From: Bacillota bacterium
GTDB taxonomy: Bacteria; Bacillota; Clostridia; Oscillospirales; Ruminococcaceae
Assembly (NCBI GenBank): GCA_023433405.1
Contig: JAEZCT010000022.1
Coordinates: 62,001 to 126,000 of the forward strand
Length of the DNA stretch: 64,000 nt
Reading direction: 5' to 3'
Under the pieces are notes generated by a model, which saw only the letters and a list, made by a program, of their open reading frames with translations, was not told the origin of the DNA and made no database searches. Shown here in pieces: positions 24,793-33,447 of this stretch (positions within the stretch are counted from its first letter, which is position 1; each line of letters begins with the position of its first letter). A program made the translations under genes and the position numbers.

Positions 24793-25761
24793 ATGTACGA
24801 TGTAGTTGCGCTGGGCGAGGTTCTAATTGATTTTACACCAAACGGCACCAACGAAATGGGAATGCAGCTGTTTGCCCGTAACCCCGGCGGCGCGCCTGCC
24901 AATGTACTGGCGATGAATGCGAAGCTGGGCGGGAAAACCGCGTTTATTGGCAAGGTGGGCAGCGATGAGTTTGGACGCTTTTTAGTCGATGCCCTGCAAG
25001 ATGCCGGGATTGACATCTCGGGTGTGCGAAAAAGCGAGGATGTGAACACCACCCTCGCCTTTGTACAGCTGGATGACAGGGGAGACCGCTCCTTTAGCTT
25101 TTACCGAAAGCCTGGCGCGGATATAACGCTGTGTGCGCAGGAGATAAAAGAAGAGCTAATAAAACACTGCCGCATCTTTCATTTTGGGTCAGTATCGCTT
25201 ACCGATGAGCCCAGCCGGGGGGCAACGCTTTGTGCCGCGTCTGTGGCCAAAAAGGCGGGCGCGCTCGTTAGCTACGACCCGAATTACCGCCCCCTTTTGT
25301 GGGACAATGAGGACCGAGCTAAAAAAGAAATGCTGATAGGCCTGGAACTTGCGGATGTGGTGAAGGTATCGGCTGAGGAAATGCAGCTCTTAACCGGAGA
25401 AACGGATCTGCTTTTGGGAGCGAAAGGCCTGGCCGCACACGGGCCGGTGCTGGTTCTTATTTCACTGGGTGAAAGGGGCGCGTTTTATTTTAGCCAAGCG
25501 GGAGCTGCCGCCATTGCGACTTATAATGTGCATACCATCGATACTACCGGCGCGGGGGATGCCTTTTTGGGAGCGGTGCATTATTGCCTGCGTAACCGGA
25601 GCAGGCAGGACCTTATGCGGCTTACAAACGAGCAGTTACGCGAGATTATCGTATTCGCCAACGCCTGCGGGGCGCTGACCACGACGAAAAAGGGCGCGAT
25701 TCCCGCGCTGCCGACGCGAGAGGAAGTTTTGTCATGCATTCAAAACACCCCCGTGCTGTGA
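24793..25761 (+). CDS. PfkB family carbohydrate kinase, probable fructokinase
   Basis: A 322-residue ribokinase-fold kinase. The N-terminal GEVLIDF and NPGGAPANV are PfkB signature 1 elements. The C-terminal DTTGAGDAFLGA holds the catalytic Asp and anion hole. The sequence as a whole is closest to fructokinases (SYDPNYRPLLW, VKVSAEEMQLLTG). AAGGAGG is well placed before the ATG. It follows the alcohol dehydrogenase, so the substrate may be a ketose made by that enzyme. Confidence 0.9.
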   Translation: MYDVVALGEVLIDFTPNGTNEMGMQLFARNPGGAPANVLAMNAKLGGKTAFIGKVGSDEFGRFLVDALQDAGIDISGVRKSEDVNTTLAFVQLDDRGDRSFSFYRKPGADITLCAQEIKEELIKHCRIFHFGSVSLTDEPSRGATLCAASVAKKAGALVSYDPNYRPLLWDNEDRAKKEMLIGLELADVVKVSAEEMQLLTGETDLLLGAKGLAAHGPVLVLISLGERGAFYFSQAGAAAIATYNVHTIDTTGAGDAFLGAVHYCLRNRSRQDLMRLTNEQLREIIVFANACGALTTTKKGAIPALPTREEVLSCIQNTPVL

Positions 25762-25773
25762 TGACGCGGCGCA

Positions 25774-25867
25774 ATACTGTTTTGCGGTAAAAATAGCGAA
25801 CGAGAAATATCCATAAGCTAGAGCGTTTCACTTGATTCATATGCTGTTTTAAGTCGGTTATTAGTAT
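25774..25867 (+). repeat. Degenerate MITE-like element
   Basis: It begins ATACTGTTTTGCGG, keeps CCATAA, a TTTCACTTGATTCATATGCT-type right arm and the end TTATTAGTAT. The left inner arms are eroded. Confidence 0.75.
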
Positions 25868-25890
25868 AACCTGCTGCTTTAATATCCATA

Positions 25891-25934
25891 ACAATCGCAC
25901 CCCCGAACACAACTGTGCTCGGGGGTGCGATTGT
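25891..25934. terminator. Hairpin terminator between convergent genes
   Basis: Two 20-base arms beginning ACAATCGCACCCCCGA pair with one mismatch around a four-base loop. It lies between the rightward kinase and the leftward dhaL-like gene and can serve both. Confidence 0.75.
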
Positions 25935-25937
25935 TGC

Positions 25938-26612
25938 TTATCCAATGGTCAGCCCGCCCTCGGGAAAGCCGGGGACATCAAACCAAACCGCACGCTCAAG
26001 GAGTGCGTTGACTGCAATGGCGCAAACCACGGCGCCGCCGTCGGGACAGTCCCGGGAGCGCTCGCCAATCCACTTGGCGCGACCTATTTTGGCAAGCTTT
26101 CCCTTGGTGCCGTTGGCGGCGTCCTCCGCCACTTCTGCCGCGCGCAGGGCCGCCTCGGCAATCTCACCTGTTTGCTCGTAGCCTTCCACAATTGCTTCTG
26201 AATAAGGAATCAGGGCATCGAGCACTGTCTTATCCCCCGGCTGCGCCCTGCCGCGAATCATGATAATACTCACCATTCGCTCTGGAATACGCAGGATGTC
26301 CAGGTCCTTAAACACGGTCTTGTCCTTCATAAGCTTCGAGGCTTCGAGGATGGAGAGGCTTGAAAGGGTTCCCATGGTTGAGGGCGCATCGCGGTTAATG
26401 GCAATCGCGCAGCGGCGCAGCAGACCCTCTATCCCGTCGTCATGCGGCTTGGATAGCTCTCCCAGAAGGCTGTAGCCCGCCTTCTCCATAGAAATACCCA
26501 GGTCACCATCACCGGTAAGGTTATCAATGTGCGTGAGCAGCTCCTTGGCCTGTATCAGTCTATATGCGATAAGCTCCAGCCGCTGCCGTAACATCGTAAT
26601 GTCGTAACTCAT
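25938..26612 (-). CDS. Dihydroxyacetone kinase subunit DhaL-like protein (copy 1)
   Basis: A 224-residue all-helical DAK2 domain. The nucleotide/Mg site is visible as D-x3-GDGDLGISM near residue 30, keeping the three aspartates, with Leu in place of the common His. DhaL binds ADP/ATP and passes phosphate to a ketose bound to DhaK. The dhaK-like gene lies 18 bases upstream. No DhaM is nearby, so the phosphoryl donor (ATP or a distant PTS protein) is open. A second dhaK-dhaL pair lies 6 kb away on the other strand. Confidence 0.9.
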   Translation of the reverse strand: MSYDITMLRQRLELIAYRLIQAKELLTHIDNLTGDGDLGISMEKAGYSLLGELSKPHDDGIEGLLRRCAIAINRDAPSTMGTLSSLSILEASKLMKDKTVFKDLDILRIPERMVSIIMIRGRAQPGDKTVLDALIPYSEAIVEGYEQTGEIAEAALRAAEVAEDAANGTKGKLAKIGRAKWIGERSRDCPDGGAVVCAIAVNALLERAVWFDVPGFPEGGLTIG

Positions 26613-26630
26613 CCCTGTTCTCCCCCCCCG

Positions 26631-27629
26631 CTAAAAGCTGACGAAAGGCGTGCGTGCGGGTTGGTCCAGAAGGTTTGTCAGCTCGTCGTCCAGTCTCATA
26701 ATCGTAACCATCGCGCCGCTCATTTCCATAGTGGTCACATACTCGCCCACATAGCTGCGCGTCACCTGAATACCTCGATGAGTCAGCCGTTTTTCAATAT
26801 CGTGATAATAGATGAATTGCTCCTCCTGGCAGGTGGCCCCAAGACCGTTTACCAGCACCGCCACCTCGGCGCCCTCGTGCAATGAGAGGTCGTCCGCAAG
26901 CTTGTCCGCCACAATGGCGGCGATTTCGTTGCTTGGCTGCCACTTAGTGCGTATCACACCCCGCTCTCCGTGAATGCCTACGCCAAGCTCCATTTCATCC
27001 TCGCCGATGTTGTAAATGGGGTGGCTGGTGCTCGGCAGCTGGCAGGGCTCGAACGAAACACCGAAGGAGGACATTTGAGCGATGGCCTTTTGTGTCACCC
27101 GCACCACCTCCGGCAGCGGCAGCATAAGCTGAGCCGCCGCCCCGGCTATTTTAAAGGCAAACACGATACCGGATATAGCCCGCCTGTCCTTCCAGCCAAG
27201 CCGGGGCGCGGAGGAGGCGTCGTCGGATACGACGACAATGGAGGTTTCAATACCCTCGGCCTGAGCAAGCTCCTGCGCCATTTCAAAATTCATCATGTCG
27301 CCCATGTAGTTGCCGCACAGGTACACTACGCCGCCGCCGTGGGGAACCGATTGTGTGACGCGAAAAATGGTATCGCTGCTGGGGGATGAGAACACATTGC
27401 CTACCGCGGCGCCGTCGCAAAGCCCTTCGCCTACATAACCCATAAACACAGGCAGGTGCCCAAAGCCACCGCCTGTCACGATAGATACCTTATCGGGTGA
27501 GGGAAACACGGCGCGGCTGACGGCGCACTGGTCGTCACTGTGGCATTTTAGCTGTCTTTTATGGGCGGCGAGAATTCCGGCAAGACTTTCTTCCACAAAG
27601 TTAGAGGGGTTGTTTAAAAACTTTTTCAC
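26631..27629 (-). CDS. Dihydroxyacetone kinase subunit DhaK-like protein (copy 1)
   Basis: A 332-residue DAK1 domain. The substrate site motifs GGGFGHLP, GNYMGDMMNFEMA and GVGIHGERG are present; the His in the last is the residue that holds the ketone covalently in characterised DhaK. The start codon is GTG, preceded by AAAGGAA. It belongs to a leftward unit with dhaL-like and probably the XRE regulator gene. The substrate could be dihydroxyacetone or another short ketose. Confidence 0.9.
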   Translation of the reverse strand: MKKFLNNPSNFVEESLAGILAAHKRQLKCHSDDQCAVSRAVFPSPDKVSIVTGGGFGHLPVFMGYVGEGLCDGAAVGNVFSSPSSDTIFRVTQSVPHGGGVVYLCGNYMGDMMNFEMAQELAQAEGIETSIVVVSDDASSAPRLGWKDRRAISGIVFAFKIAGAAAQLMLPLPEVVRVTQKAIAQMSSFGVSFEPCQLPSTSHPIYNIGEDEMELGVGIHGERGVIRTKWQPSNEIAAIVADKLADDLSLHEGAEVAVLVNGLGATCQEEQFIYYHDIEKRLTHRGIQVTRSYVGEYVTTMEMSGAMVTIMRLDDELTNLLDQPARTPFVSF

Positions 27630-27668
27630 AGTGTATCGCCGTTCCTTTCCATCTTCGGCTTTCTTGCC

Positions 27669-28118
27669 CTAGACCCTTTGGCCGGACAGGGCTTGATGAA
27701 GGACATCGTCGGGTTGTCCTTTCTCCTCCATTAGCAGGGGCTGAATAATTTGCTGATGCCGGGTGTTATCCCGCAGCAGAAACAGGTTCATAAGGTTTAT
27801 AAGGTCTACCTGGCTTTGGTCGCTCAGGGACAAAAACAGCCTTAGCACCTCGTCGGCGGAGGTGGAGCTGCCGTCTGGCAGGCGAACCTTTCGCTTAAAG
27901 GTGTTAAAGTCAATGCGCATACGCGTCCTGCCCAGCAGGTAATCGAGCGAGACGCAGAAATAATCCGCAAGCCTTACTGTAGTTTCAATGTCCGGATAGT
28001 TCACACCAGACTCATAGTGTGAGATGGTCGCTACCGAGACGTTTAGGTGTTTTGCCAGAACGGATTGATTGATGCGGTTATCCCTTCTCAGCTCGGCGAT
28101 CATATCCCCCAGTAACAT
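27669..28118 (-). CDS. XRE family transcriptional regulator
   Basis: The N-terminal helix-turn-helix (about residues 6-60) contains QSVLAKHLNVSVATISHYES and is followed by the LADYFCVSLDYLLGR segment typical of XRE repressors. A helical C-terminal part of about 70 residues has no recognised domain. The start is set at an ATG 12 codon-bases inside a GTG frame (28130), because AAAAAGG is then at a usable distance. It is encoded 40 bases upstream of the leftward dhaK and divergent from the ABC transporter, so it may control both. Confidence 0.85.
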   Translation of the reverse strand: MLLGDMIAELRRDNRINQSVLAKHLNVSVATISHYESGVNYPDIETTVRLADYFCVSLDYLLGRTRMRIDFNTFKRKVRLPDGSSTSADEVLRLFLSLSDQSQVDLINLMNLFLLRDNTRHQQIIQPLLMEEKGQPDDVLHQALSGQRV

Positions 28119-28744
28119 AAGCGTGTTCACCCTTTTTCTTTCGTTGAAATTATGCGAGAGTATGAAGTTTTTGCGTTGACACCAATTTCGCTTTTAAACG
28201 GTATTAGTGCTAGGTGAGAAAAAAGTCGGTTCCCCTGCGCCCCTGAAAGGGGTGCGGGGCGATGTTTCGTGCTCGCAGATTAATTTAAGAAAAACTGAAA
28301 TTGTTAATAGATTGTGATACTAACTATACAATTTTTTCACAAATAGTCGTTTACGCTATTTTTTCTCTATAATTTAAAACGAATAGTAGACAATGTTCCA
28401 TACGGGCATTGCCGATGATTCTATTATGTATAAAAATTTGAAATTTGTAAAGGGGGAGTATGGATAAAATGCTGTAGCACGTCGTATTTATTTTGCGCGT
28501 TACCCGGCCTGAAACTACCCAACCGTGTTTCCATTATGTCAAGTATTTAACGAATACTCAATTTTTGGCTTCCTTCATCAACATATCAACGCAGTATTAC
28601 TTGGTAAGGTACTGTCTGAAAGCAATTACAGCAAATAACCCGAAACACTTCAATGAACCCGAGAACATTTAAACACTCACGCACTGTTTTATCAATTATC
28701 TCATTCCGTTTTTAGACAGTCCACATAAACAAGGAGGAAAAGTA
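28119..28744. other. Long divergent control region
   Basis: These 626 bases separate the XRE regulator from the ABC transporter genes. The stretch is AT-rich with a TATAAT at 28368-28373 (weak -35), a distant inverted pair TTGTGA/TCACAA (28312-28342) and a palindrome at 28542-28558. No gene longer than a few codons has a ribosome-binding site. Confidence 0.5.
28542..28558. promoter_or_regulatory. Short palindrome, candidate operator
   Basis: AGTATT-N5-AATACT lies about 185 bases before the solute-binding protein gene. It resembles the size of an XRE repressor site. Confidence 0.4.
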
Positions 28745-30316
28745 GTGAAAAAGACCTTAACACGCATGTTATCTTTGGGCGCGGCATTGGTGCTTTGCCT
28801 AACTCTTGTGCTCACTGGCTGCGCACAGGGCAATACTCCCGCGACTTCTTCTGGTGGCGCACCCGCCTCATCCGCAGGTGCTTCCAGCGCCGAGCAGGAT
28901 ATCGTGGAGATTCAAATCCTTGCCCCCCTGTTCTCTGACCCGCCTGATATGACCAATGAGTTTTGGACAAAGTATCAGGAGCTCACTCGCAGCAAGCTTA
29001 AAGTGGAGTGGGTGGATTCAGGCAACTTCCACGATGTGTTCCACCTTCGCATCGCTTCCGCCGACCTTCCTGAGGTTGCGGGTGTGCCCGATAAGCGCAG
29101 CCCTGTACTGCTGCAGGCTATCGATAACGGCGCGTTCTGGGATCTAACCGACACCCTCGGCGATTTCAGCGAGTACACCAACCTGCGCGACAACGTAGCG
29201 TTAAACTGCTACAAGTATTTGTCGGTGAACAACCGCATCTACGCCACACCCCGTTCCCGTACCATGATTGACCTTGGCGTCAACATCCGCAAGGACTGGT
29301 TTGACAAGCTGGGCATTCCGCTTCCCACCAATGTGAAGGAATACGCCGATGCGCTTGAGAAGATTGTAAAGTCCGACCCCGACGGCAACGGTGTTAACGA
29401 CACCATTGGCCTTGTACATGCGGGTGCAGACGGCTCGCTCCCCGGTTCCCTGGACGCGGCATTCGGCGCGCTGACTCCTCAGTACGATTCTGAAGGCGGT
29501 CAGTATCCCCCCAAGCTCAACGACGGGTATATTGAGTATGTCACCTACATGCGCGACCTGTACGCAAGAGGCATCCTCGACCCTGAGTACGCCGGCATTA
29601 AGCACGAGGACGGCTTTAGCAAGTTCTCCACCAACCGCGCCGCTTCCTATATCATGAGCATCTGGCACCACTGGGAGTGGGAGAAGGGCAGTGCTCAGGT
29701 ACAGAAGGACCCTGTTCCAGAGGTTACCTCCGTTATCCTTGACGGCATTAATGGCAACAAGTCCGTTCGTCTTAATACAGGCGTATCCGGCGGCTACTAT
29801 GTGAGCAGCAAGGTGCCTGAGGAGAAGATGAAGCGCATTGTACGCTACTTTGACGACGCCACCACCCAGGAGGTTACCTTCCTCGCGTACTACGGCATCG
29901 AAGGCATACACCATGACCTTGTGGACGGCACTCCCGTGCTTAACTCCAAGGGCATTGAGCAGATAAACGTATCGAGCAAGTGCGTCGGCCCGCTCGCCTA
30001 CGCAAGGTACGGCAAGGTAGACAGCGCCGGCGGCACCAAGGAATACAACGCTGCCAAGCGCGAGATGGTTAAGGACTACGAGTCGGTAGGCAAGATTGAC
30101 TTCTGGGGCACCGGCATCCTCATCTCCCCCACCTGGGCGAACAACTGGCCCAAGTATGAGGATGAGTTTAACGCCAATATGTCAAAAACCATTGCCGGGC
30201 AGATGTCTGTTGAGGATTTCCGCGCGTATGTAGAAAACCTGCGCGCAAACCCAGAGATAAAGCCTGCATTTGCAGAGTTTGCCGCTTCCTATGAAGCGAT
30301 GTTTGGCACAAAATAA
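28745..30316 (+). CDS. Extracellular solute-binding lipoprotein (LplA-type sugar ABC importer)
   Basis: A 523-residue lipoprotein. A basic, hydrophobic signal ends in LTGC near residue 26, followed by a Ser/Ala-rich linker. The mature part has features of large family 1 binding proteins of the LplA/YtcQ group (NVKEYADALEKI, DPDGNGVNDTIGL, and an EF-hand-like DPDGNGVND loop). The start is GTG with AAGGAGG seven bases before. Two matching permeases follow. These importers carry oligosaccharides, uronides or polyol derivatives; the ligand is unknown. Confidence 0.9.
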   Translation: MKKTLTRMLSLGAALVLCLTLVLTGCAQGNTPATSSGGAPASSAGASSAEQDIVEIQILAPLFSDPPDMTNEFWTKYQELTRSKLKVEWVDSGNFHDVFHLRIASADLPEVAGVPDKRSPVLLQAIDNGAFWDLTDTLGDFSEYTNLRDNVALNCYKYLSVNNRIYATPRSRTMIDLGVNIRKDWFDKLGIPLPTNVKEYADALEKIVKSDPDGNGVNDTIGLVHAGADGSLPGSLDAAFGALTPQYDSEGGQYPPKLNDGYIEYVTYMRDLYARGILDPEYAGIKHEDGFSKFSTNRAASYIMSIWHHWEWEKGSAQVQKDPVPEVTSVILDGINGNKSVRLNTGVSGGYYVSSKVPEEKMKRIVRYFDDATTQEVTFLAYYGIEGIHHDLVDGTPVLNSKGIEQINVSSKCVGPLAYARYGKVDSAGGTKEYNAAKREMVKDYESVGKIDFWGTGILISPTWANNWPKYEDEFNANMSKTIAGQMSVEDFRAYVENLRANPEIKPAFAEFAASYEAMFGTK

Positions 30317-30337
30317 TTAGTCCTACATTCCTACCAT

Positions 30338-30367
30338 CCTTACCGGCAGCGAAGGCTGCCGGTAAGG
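30338..30367 (+). terminator. Hairpin between binding protein and permease genes
   Basis: CCTTACCGGCAGC and its complement form a 13-base stem with loop GAAG. There is no T tract, so it is probably a processing or attenuation hairpin that keeps more binding protein than permease, a common feature of such operons. Confidence 0.6.
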
Positions 30368-30432
30368 AATATTATGGCATCTGGCTGATGGTTTGAATTG
30401 CCGTAATATTATACATAAAAGGAGTTATCACT

Positions 30433-31431
30433 ATGGCTGAAAGCGCAGTTAAGGCAAAAAAAATAAAGCCGGCGCCCAGTAAAATCGGCTATGCCAATTC
30501 ACGGCGGTCGAATTTCGGTCAGTACATTTCCGGTGTATTGCGTGAAATGGGGCGCCATAAGTTTTTGTACCTGCTTGCGGCACCTACCATTATCTATTTT
30601 GCCATCTTTCGGTACGGCCCTATGTGGGGTCTGCTGCTGGCATTTAAGGACTATAATCCCTTCAAGGGCTTTGCCGCCAGCGAGTGGGTGGGGTTTGACC
30701 TGTTCATAAGAATGTTTAAAGACTCGTTTTTCTTCGATATGTTCCGAAATACCATTGTTATAGCAATGCTAAAGCTGTTTTTCTACTTTCCCATTCCCAT
30801 TATTCTTGCCATCATCCTCAATGAGGTGCGCCATAACCTGTACCGCAGGGTGTGCCAAACGGTTATATATTTTCCGCACTTTATCTCCTGGGTGGTTACC
30901 GCAAGCCTTACATTCTTCATGCTCTCGGTAAACATCGGTATCGTCAACAAAATCATTGTCGGCCTTGGAGGGGAGCAGATCAAGTTTCTCATTGAGCCGC
31001 AGTATTTTTGGGGAATCACGCTGGTGCAGTCTATTTGGAAGGAAGCGGGCTGGGGTACCATCATCTTTATGGCTGCCATCGCGGGCATCGACACCCAGCT
31101 GTATGAAGCCGCGATTGTTGACGGCGCGTCCCGTTTAGGCCGCATCTGGAATGTTACGATTCCCGGAATAATGCCGACGATCATCGTCGTTCTCGTACTG
31201 CGCCTTGGCCAGATATTCGACGTTGGCTTTGAGCAGATACTGCTGATGCTAAACCCCATGGTGCGCGACGTGGGTGAAATATTTGATACCTATGCGTACC
31301 GGCAGGGTATTTTGCAGGGACAGTTCAGCATAGGCGTCGCCGTAGGATTATTTAAGGGCCTCATAGGGCTCGCGTTCCTAATCGTATCCAATACCATAGT
31401 CCGAAAAACCGGCCACGAGGGGGTATTCTAA
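30433..31431 (+). CDS. ABC transporter permease (LplB-like)
   Basis: A 332-residue inner-membrane permease with six hydrophobic segments. The ATPase-contact (EAA) loop reads YEAAIVDGASRLGRIWNVTIPG. The N-terminal basic extension and KDYNPFKGF are typical of LplB/YtcP-type sugar permeases. It is the first of a permease pair and follows the binding protein. No ATPase gene is present; such importers use a shared ATPase of the MsmX type encoded elsewhere. Confidence 0.93.
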   Translation: MAESAVKAKKIKPAPSKIGYANSRRSNFGQYISGVLREMGRHKFLYLLAAPTIIYFAIFRYGPMWGLLLAFKDYNPFKGFAASEWVGFDLFIRMFKDSFFFDMFRNTIVIAMLKLFFYFPIPIILAIILNEVRHNLYRRVCQTVIYFPHFISWVVTASLTFFMLSVNIGIVNKIIVGLGGEQIKFLIEPQYFWGITLVQSIWKEAGWGTIIFMAAIAGIDTQLYEAAIVDGASRLGRIWNVTIPGIMPTIIVVLVLRLGQIFDVGFEQILLMLNPMVRDVGEIFDTYAYRQGILQGQFSIGVAVGLFKGLIGLAFLIVSNTIVRKTGHEGVF

Positions 31432-31434
31432 GCC

Positions 31435-32310
31435 ATGGGTTATAAAAGATTTAGCGTAGGGGACATCCTCGTTTACTCCGTAGTATTTCTCGCGGCGTTT
31501 TTATCTATTTTTCCATTTTTGTATGTACTGAGTGTTTCGTTCACCGACCCGGAGGTATATATTCCCCTGCAATTTACGGTTATCCCCAAGCGGTTTTCAC
31601 TCGAGGCATATGCGTTTATTATGAAAACGCATTCCTTTACTACCGCAATGTTTAACTCCGTGTTCGTCACCCTTGTGGGAACGGTTTTTAACCTGATACT
31701 CACCTTTACCGGCGCATACGGGCTTTCCAAGAAAAGTATGCCGGGTACCAAGTGGATACTCGCGCTGATCACCTTCACCCTGGTGTTTAATGCCGGTATG
31801 GTGCCAAGCTACCTGCTCGTAAAGGATTTGAACATGATAAACACCTACTGGTCAATCATCGTCCCCACCATGACCAACGCGTGGGCGATTATTGTGGTGC
31901 GCAACTTTATGGTGTCTATCCCCACCGAGCTTGAGGAGGCGGCAAAGCTTGACGGCTGTAACGATTTACAGGTGTTCATTAAGATTATCCTGCCTCTTTC
32001 CACCGCAGTGCTTGCCACGTTTGCTTTGTTTTTTGCAGTCGGTCACTGGAACTCGTACTTTAACACCATGCTGTATGTCACCGACACCACCAAGTGGACA
32101 CTTCCGCTGATTGTCAAGAGCATGGTCATCGATTCCGGTTCCATCGGCTACGGTGCCGCGGCCGGAATTGCGGGAGACACCAAGCAGGTGCCGCAGGAGA
32201 CTATTAAGATGGCGGCTATTGTGCTTTCCATGGCTCCCATAGTAATCCTTTATCCTTTCCTGCAGCGGTATTTTGTCAAGGGCGTAATGGTCGGCGCGGT
32301 TAAGGGTTAA
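31435..32310 (+). CDS. ABC transporter permease (LplC/YtcP-like)
   Basis: A 291-residue permease with six hydrophobic segments and an EAA loop LEEAAKLDGCNDLQVFIKII. It starts three bases after the upstream permease stop, with GGGGGT from that gene's end serving as ribosome-binding site, so the two are co-translated. It forms the importer heterodimer with the upstream permease. Confidence 0.93.
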   Translation: MGYKRFSVGDILVYSVVFLAAFLSIFPFLYVLSVSFTDPEVYIPLQFTVIPKRFSLEAYAFIMKTHSFTTAMFNSVFVTLVGTVFNLILTFTGAYGLSKKSMPGTKWILALITFTLVFNAGMVPSYLLVKDLNMINTYWSIIVPTMTNAWAIIVVRNFMVSIPTELEEAAKLDGCNDLQVFIKIILPLSTAVLATFALFFAVGHWNSYFNTMLYVTDTTKWTLPLIVKSMVIDSGSIGYGAAAGIAGDTKQVPQETIKMAAIVLSMAPIVILYPFLQRYFVKGVMVGAVKG

Positions 32311-32406
32311 TCGCACGGCTCCCCGAGGTAAATAGTCCGCGGGTCAGGCTCAGACGAAGGGTCTTGACCGAAAGCAGATGATTAAACATAGGGAGAGATT
32401 ATAATT

Positions 32407-33315
32407 ATGGGCGAAAGCCTGACCGGTATCGTCTTTGACATCGATCATTTTGCGGTACACGACGGACCGGGAATCCGCACCTGCATCTACCTTAAGGGCT
32501 GCCCCCTCTACTGCCGGTGGTGCCATTCCCCCGAATCGCAGCAACCTCAGCCCCAGCTGCTGTATACCCAAAACCGATGTACCAACTGTATGCTTTGTGT
32601 AACTGCCTGCCCGCTTGGGCTGCACCTGGAAGAAAATGGAATGCATCTTTTTGCGAACCGCCACAAATGCACCCTGTGCGGCGCGTGTGTAAAGGCCTGT
32701 CCCACCGGCGCGCTTTTTGTCAGCGGCAGGGTGGCTACCGCCAAGGAGGTTGCGCTGGAGGCGCTGGAGGATTTGATTTTTTACCAAAACAGCGGCGGCG
32801 GGGTAACCATAAGCGGCGGCGAGGTACTATACCAGGCTGCGTTTGCACTGGACATTTTAAAGCAAATAAAGGAAAAAGACGTACATACCATTATAGAAAC
32901 CTCGGGCATGGGCGCACAGGGCGACCTGCTGGCCATGGCTCCGTATGTGGACACCTTTTACTTCGACTACAAGCTGGCGGACGCGGGGCAGCTTTTGGAG
33001 TATACCGGGGCAAGCCTTGACGTTATAACGGCCAACCTAAAAGCGCTGCGCGGGGTTACCCAATCAATCGTGCTGCGCGTTCCGCTGATACCCGGGATAT
33101 CGGATACCCCGCAAAACCTCAAAAGCACCGTGGAGACAGCCCGCGCCTTAGGGATAAGTACCGTGCACCTTTTGCCTTACAACCATTCCGCGGGCGCGAA
33201 GTATGACTGGTGCGGCCGCACCTTTATGATGCCTCCCGGTTCCGCGCAGGAGCCGGACCGGAATACCCTGCTTGCATACGGCGGCGAGGGCGTAACGGTC
33301 AGGATTGTCGATTAG
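32407..33315 (+). CDS. Glycyl-radical enzyme activating protein (radical SAM)
   Basis: A 302-residue activase. GPGIRT and the radical SAM CX3CX2C motif (CPLYCRWC, near residue 32) are followed by an inserted domain with two ferredoxin-type clusters (CTNCMLCVTACP and CTLCGACVKACP). This is the architecture of activases for dehydratase-type glycyl-radical enzymes such as glycerol dehydratase. The SAM-binding GGG appears as SGGE. It generates the glycyl radical on the enzyme encoded at 35330-37657, with the DhaK/DhaL genes between them. Confidence 0.94.
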   Translation: MGESLTGIVFDIDHFAVHDGPGIRTCIYLKGCPLYCRWCHSPESQQPQPQLLYTQNRCTNCMLCVTACPLGLHLEENGMHLFANRHKCTLCGACVKACPTGALFVSGRVATAKEVALEALEDLIFYQNSGGGVTISGGEVLYQAAFALDILKQIKEKDVHTIIETSGMGAQGDLLAMAPYVDTFYFDYKLADAGQLLEYTGASLDVITANLKALRGVTQSIVLRVPLIPGISDTPQNLKSTVETARALGISTVHLLPYNHSAGAKYDWCGRTFMMPPGSAQEPDRNTLLAYGGEGVTVRIVD

Positions 33316-33447
33316 TGAGGTGCTTTGATGTGAGCGGGGACAAACTGTTGCCCCGCCTGCGCGATACTATGCCTCAAACACAAATAGCCGGAAAAGGATA
33401 TACAGATTGTATTGTAAAATATTATATTGAAAACGGGATGAAAACAC

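Noticed and set aside
24681..25052. Frames ending in the same peptide NQVKSFNLWVFTRIFIDSF (also at 15801-16103)
   Set aside because: The shared peptide is just the translated MITE sequence; the rest overlaps real genes or repeats. It is not a protein family.
29201..29914. A 237-codon leftward frame inside the solute-binding protein gene
   Set aside because: It is antisense to a well supported lipoprotein gene and shows no recognisable domain or start signal.
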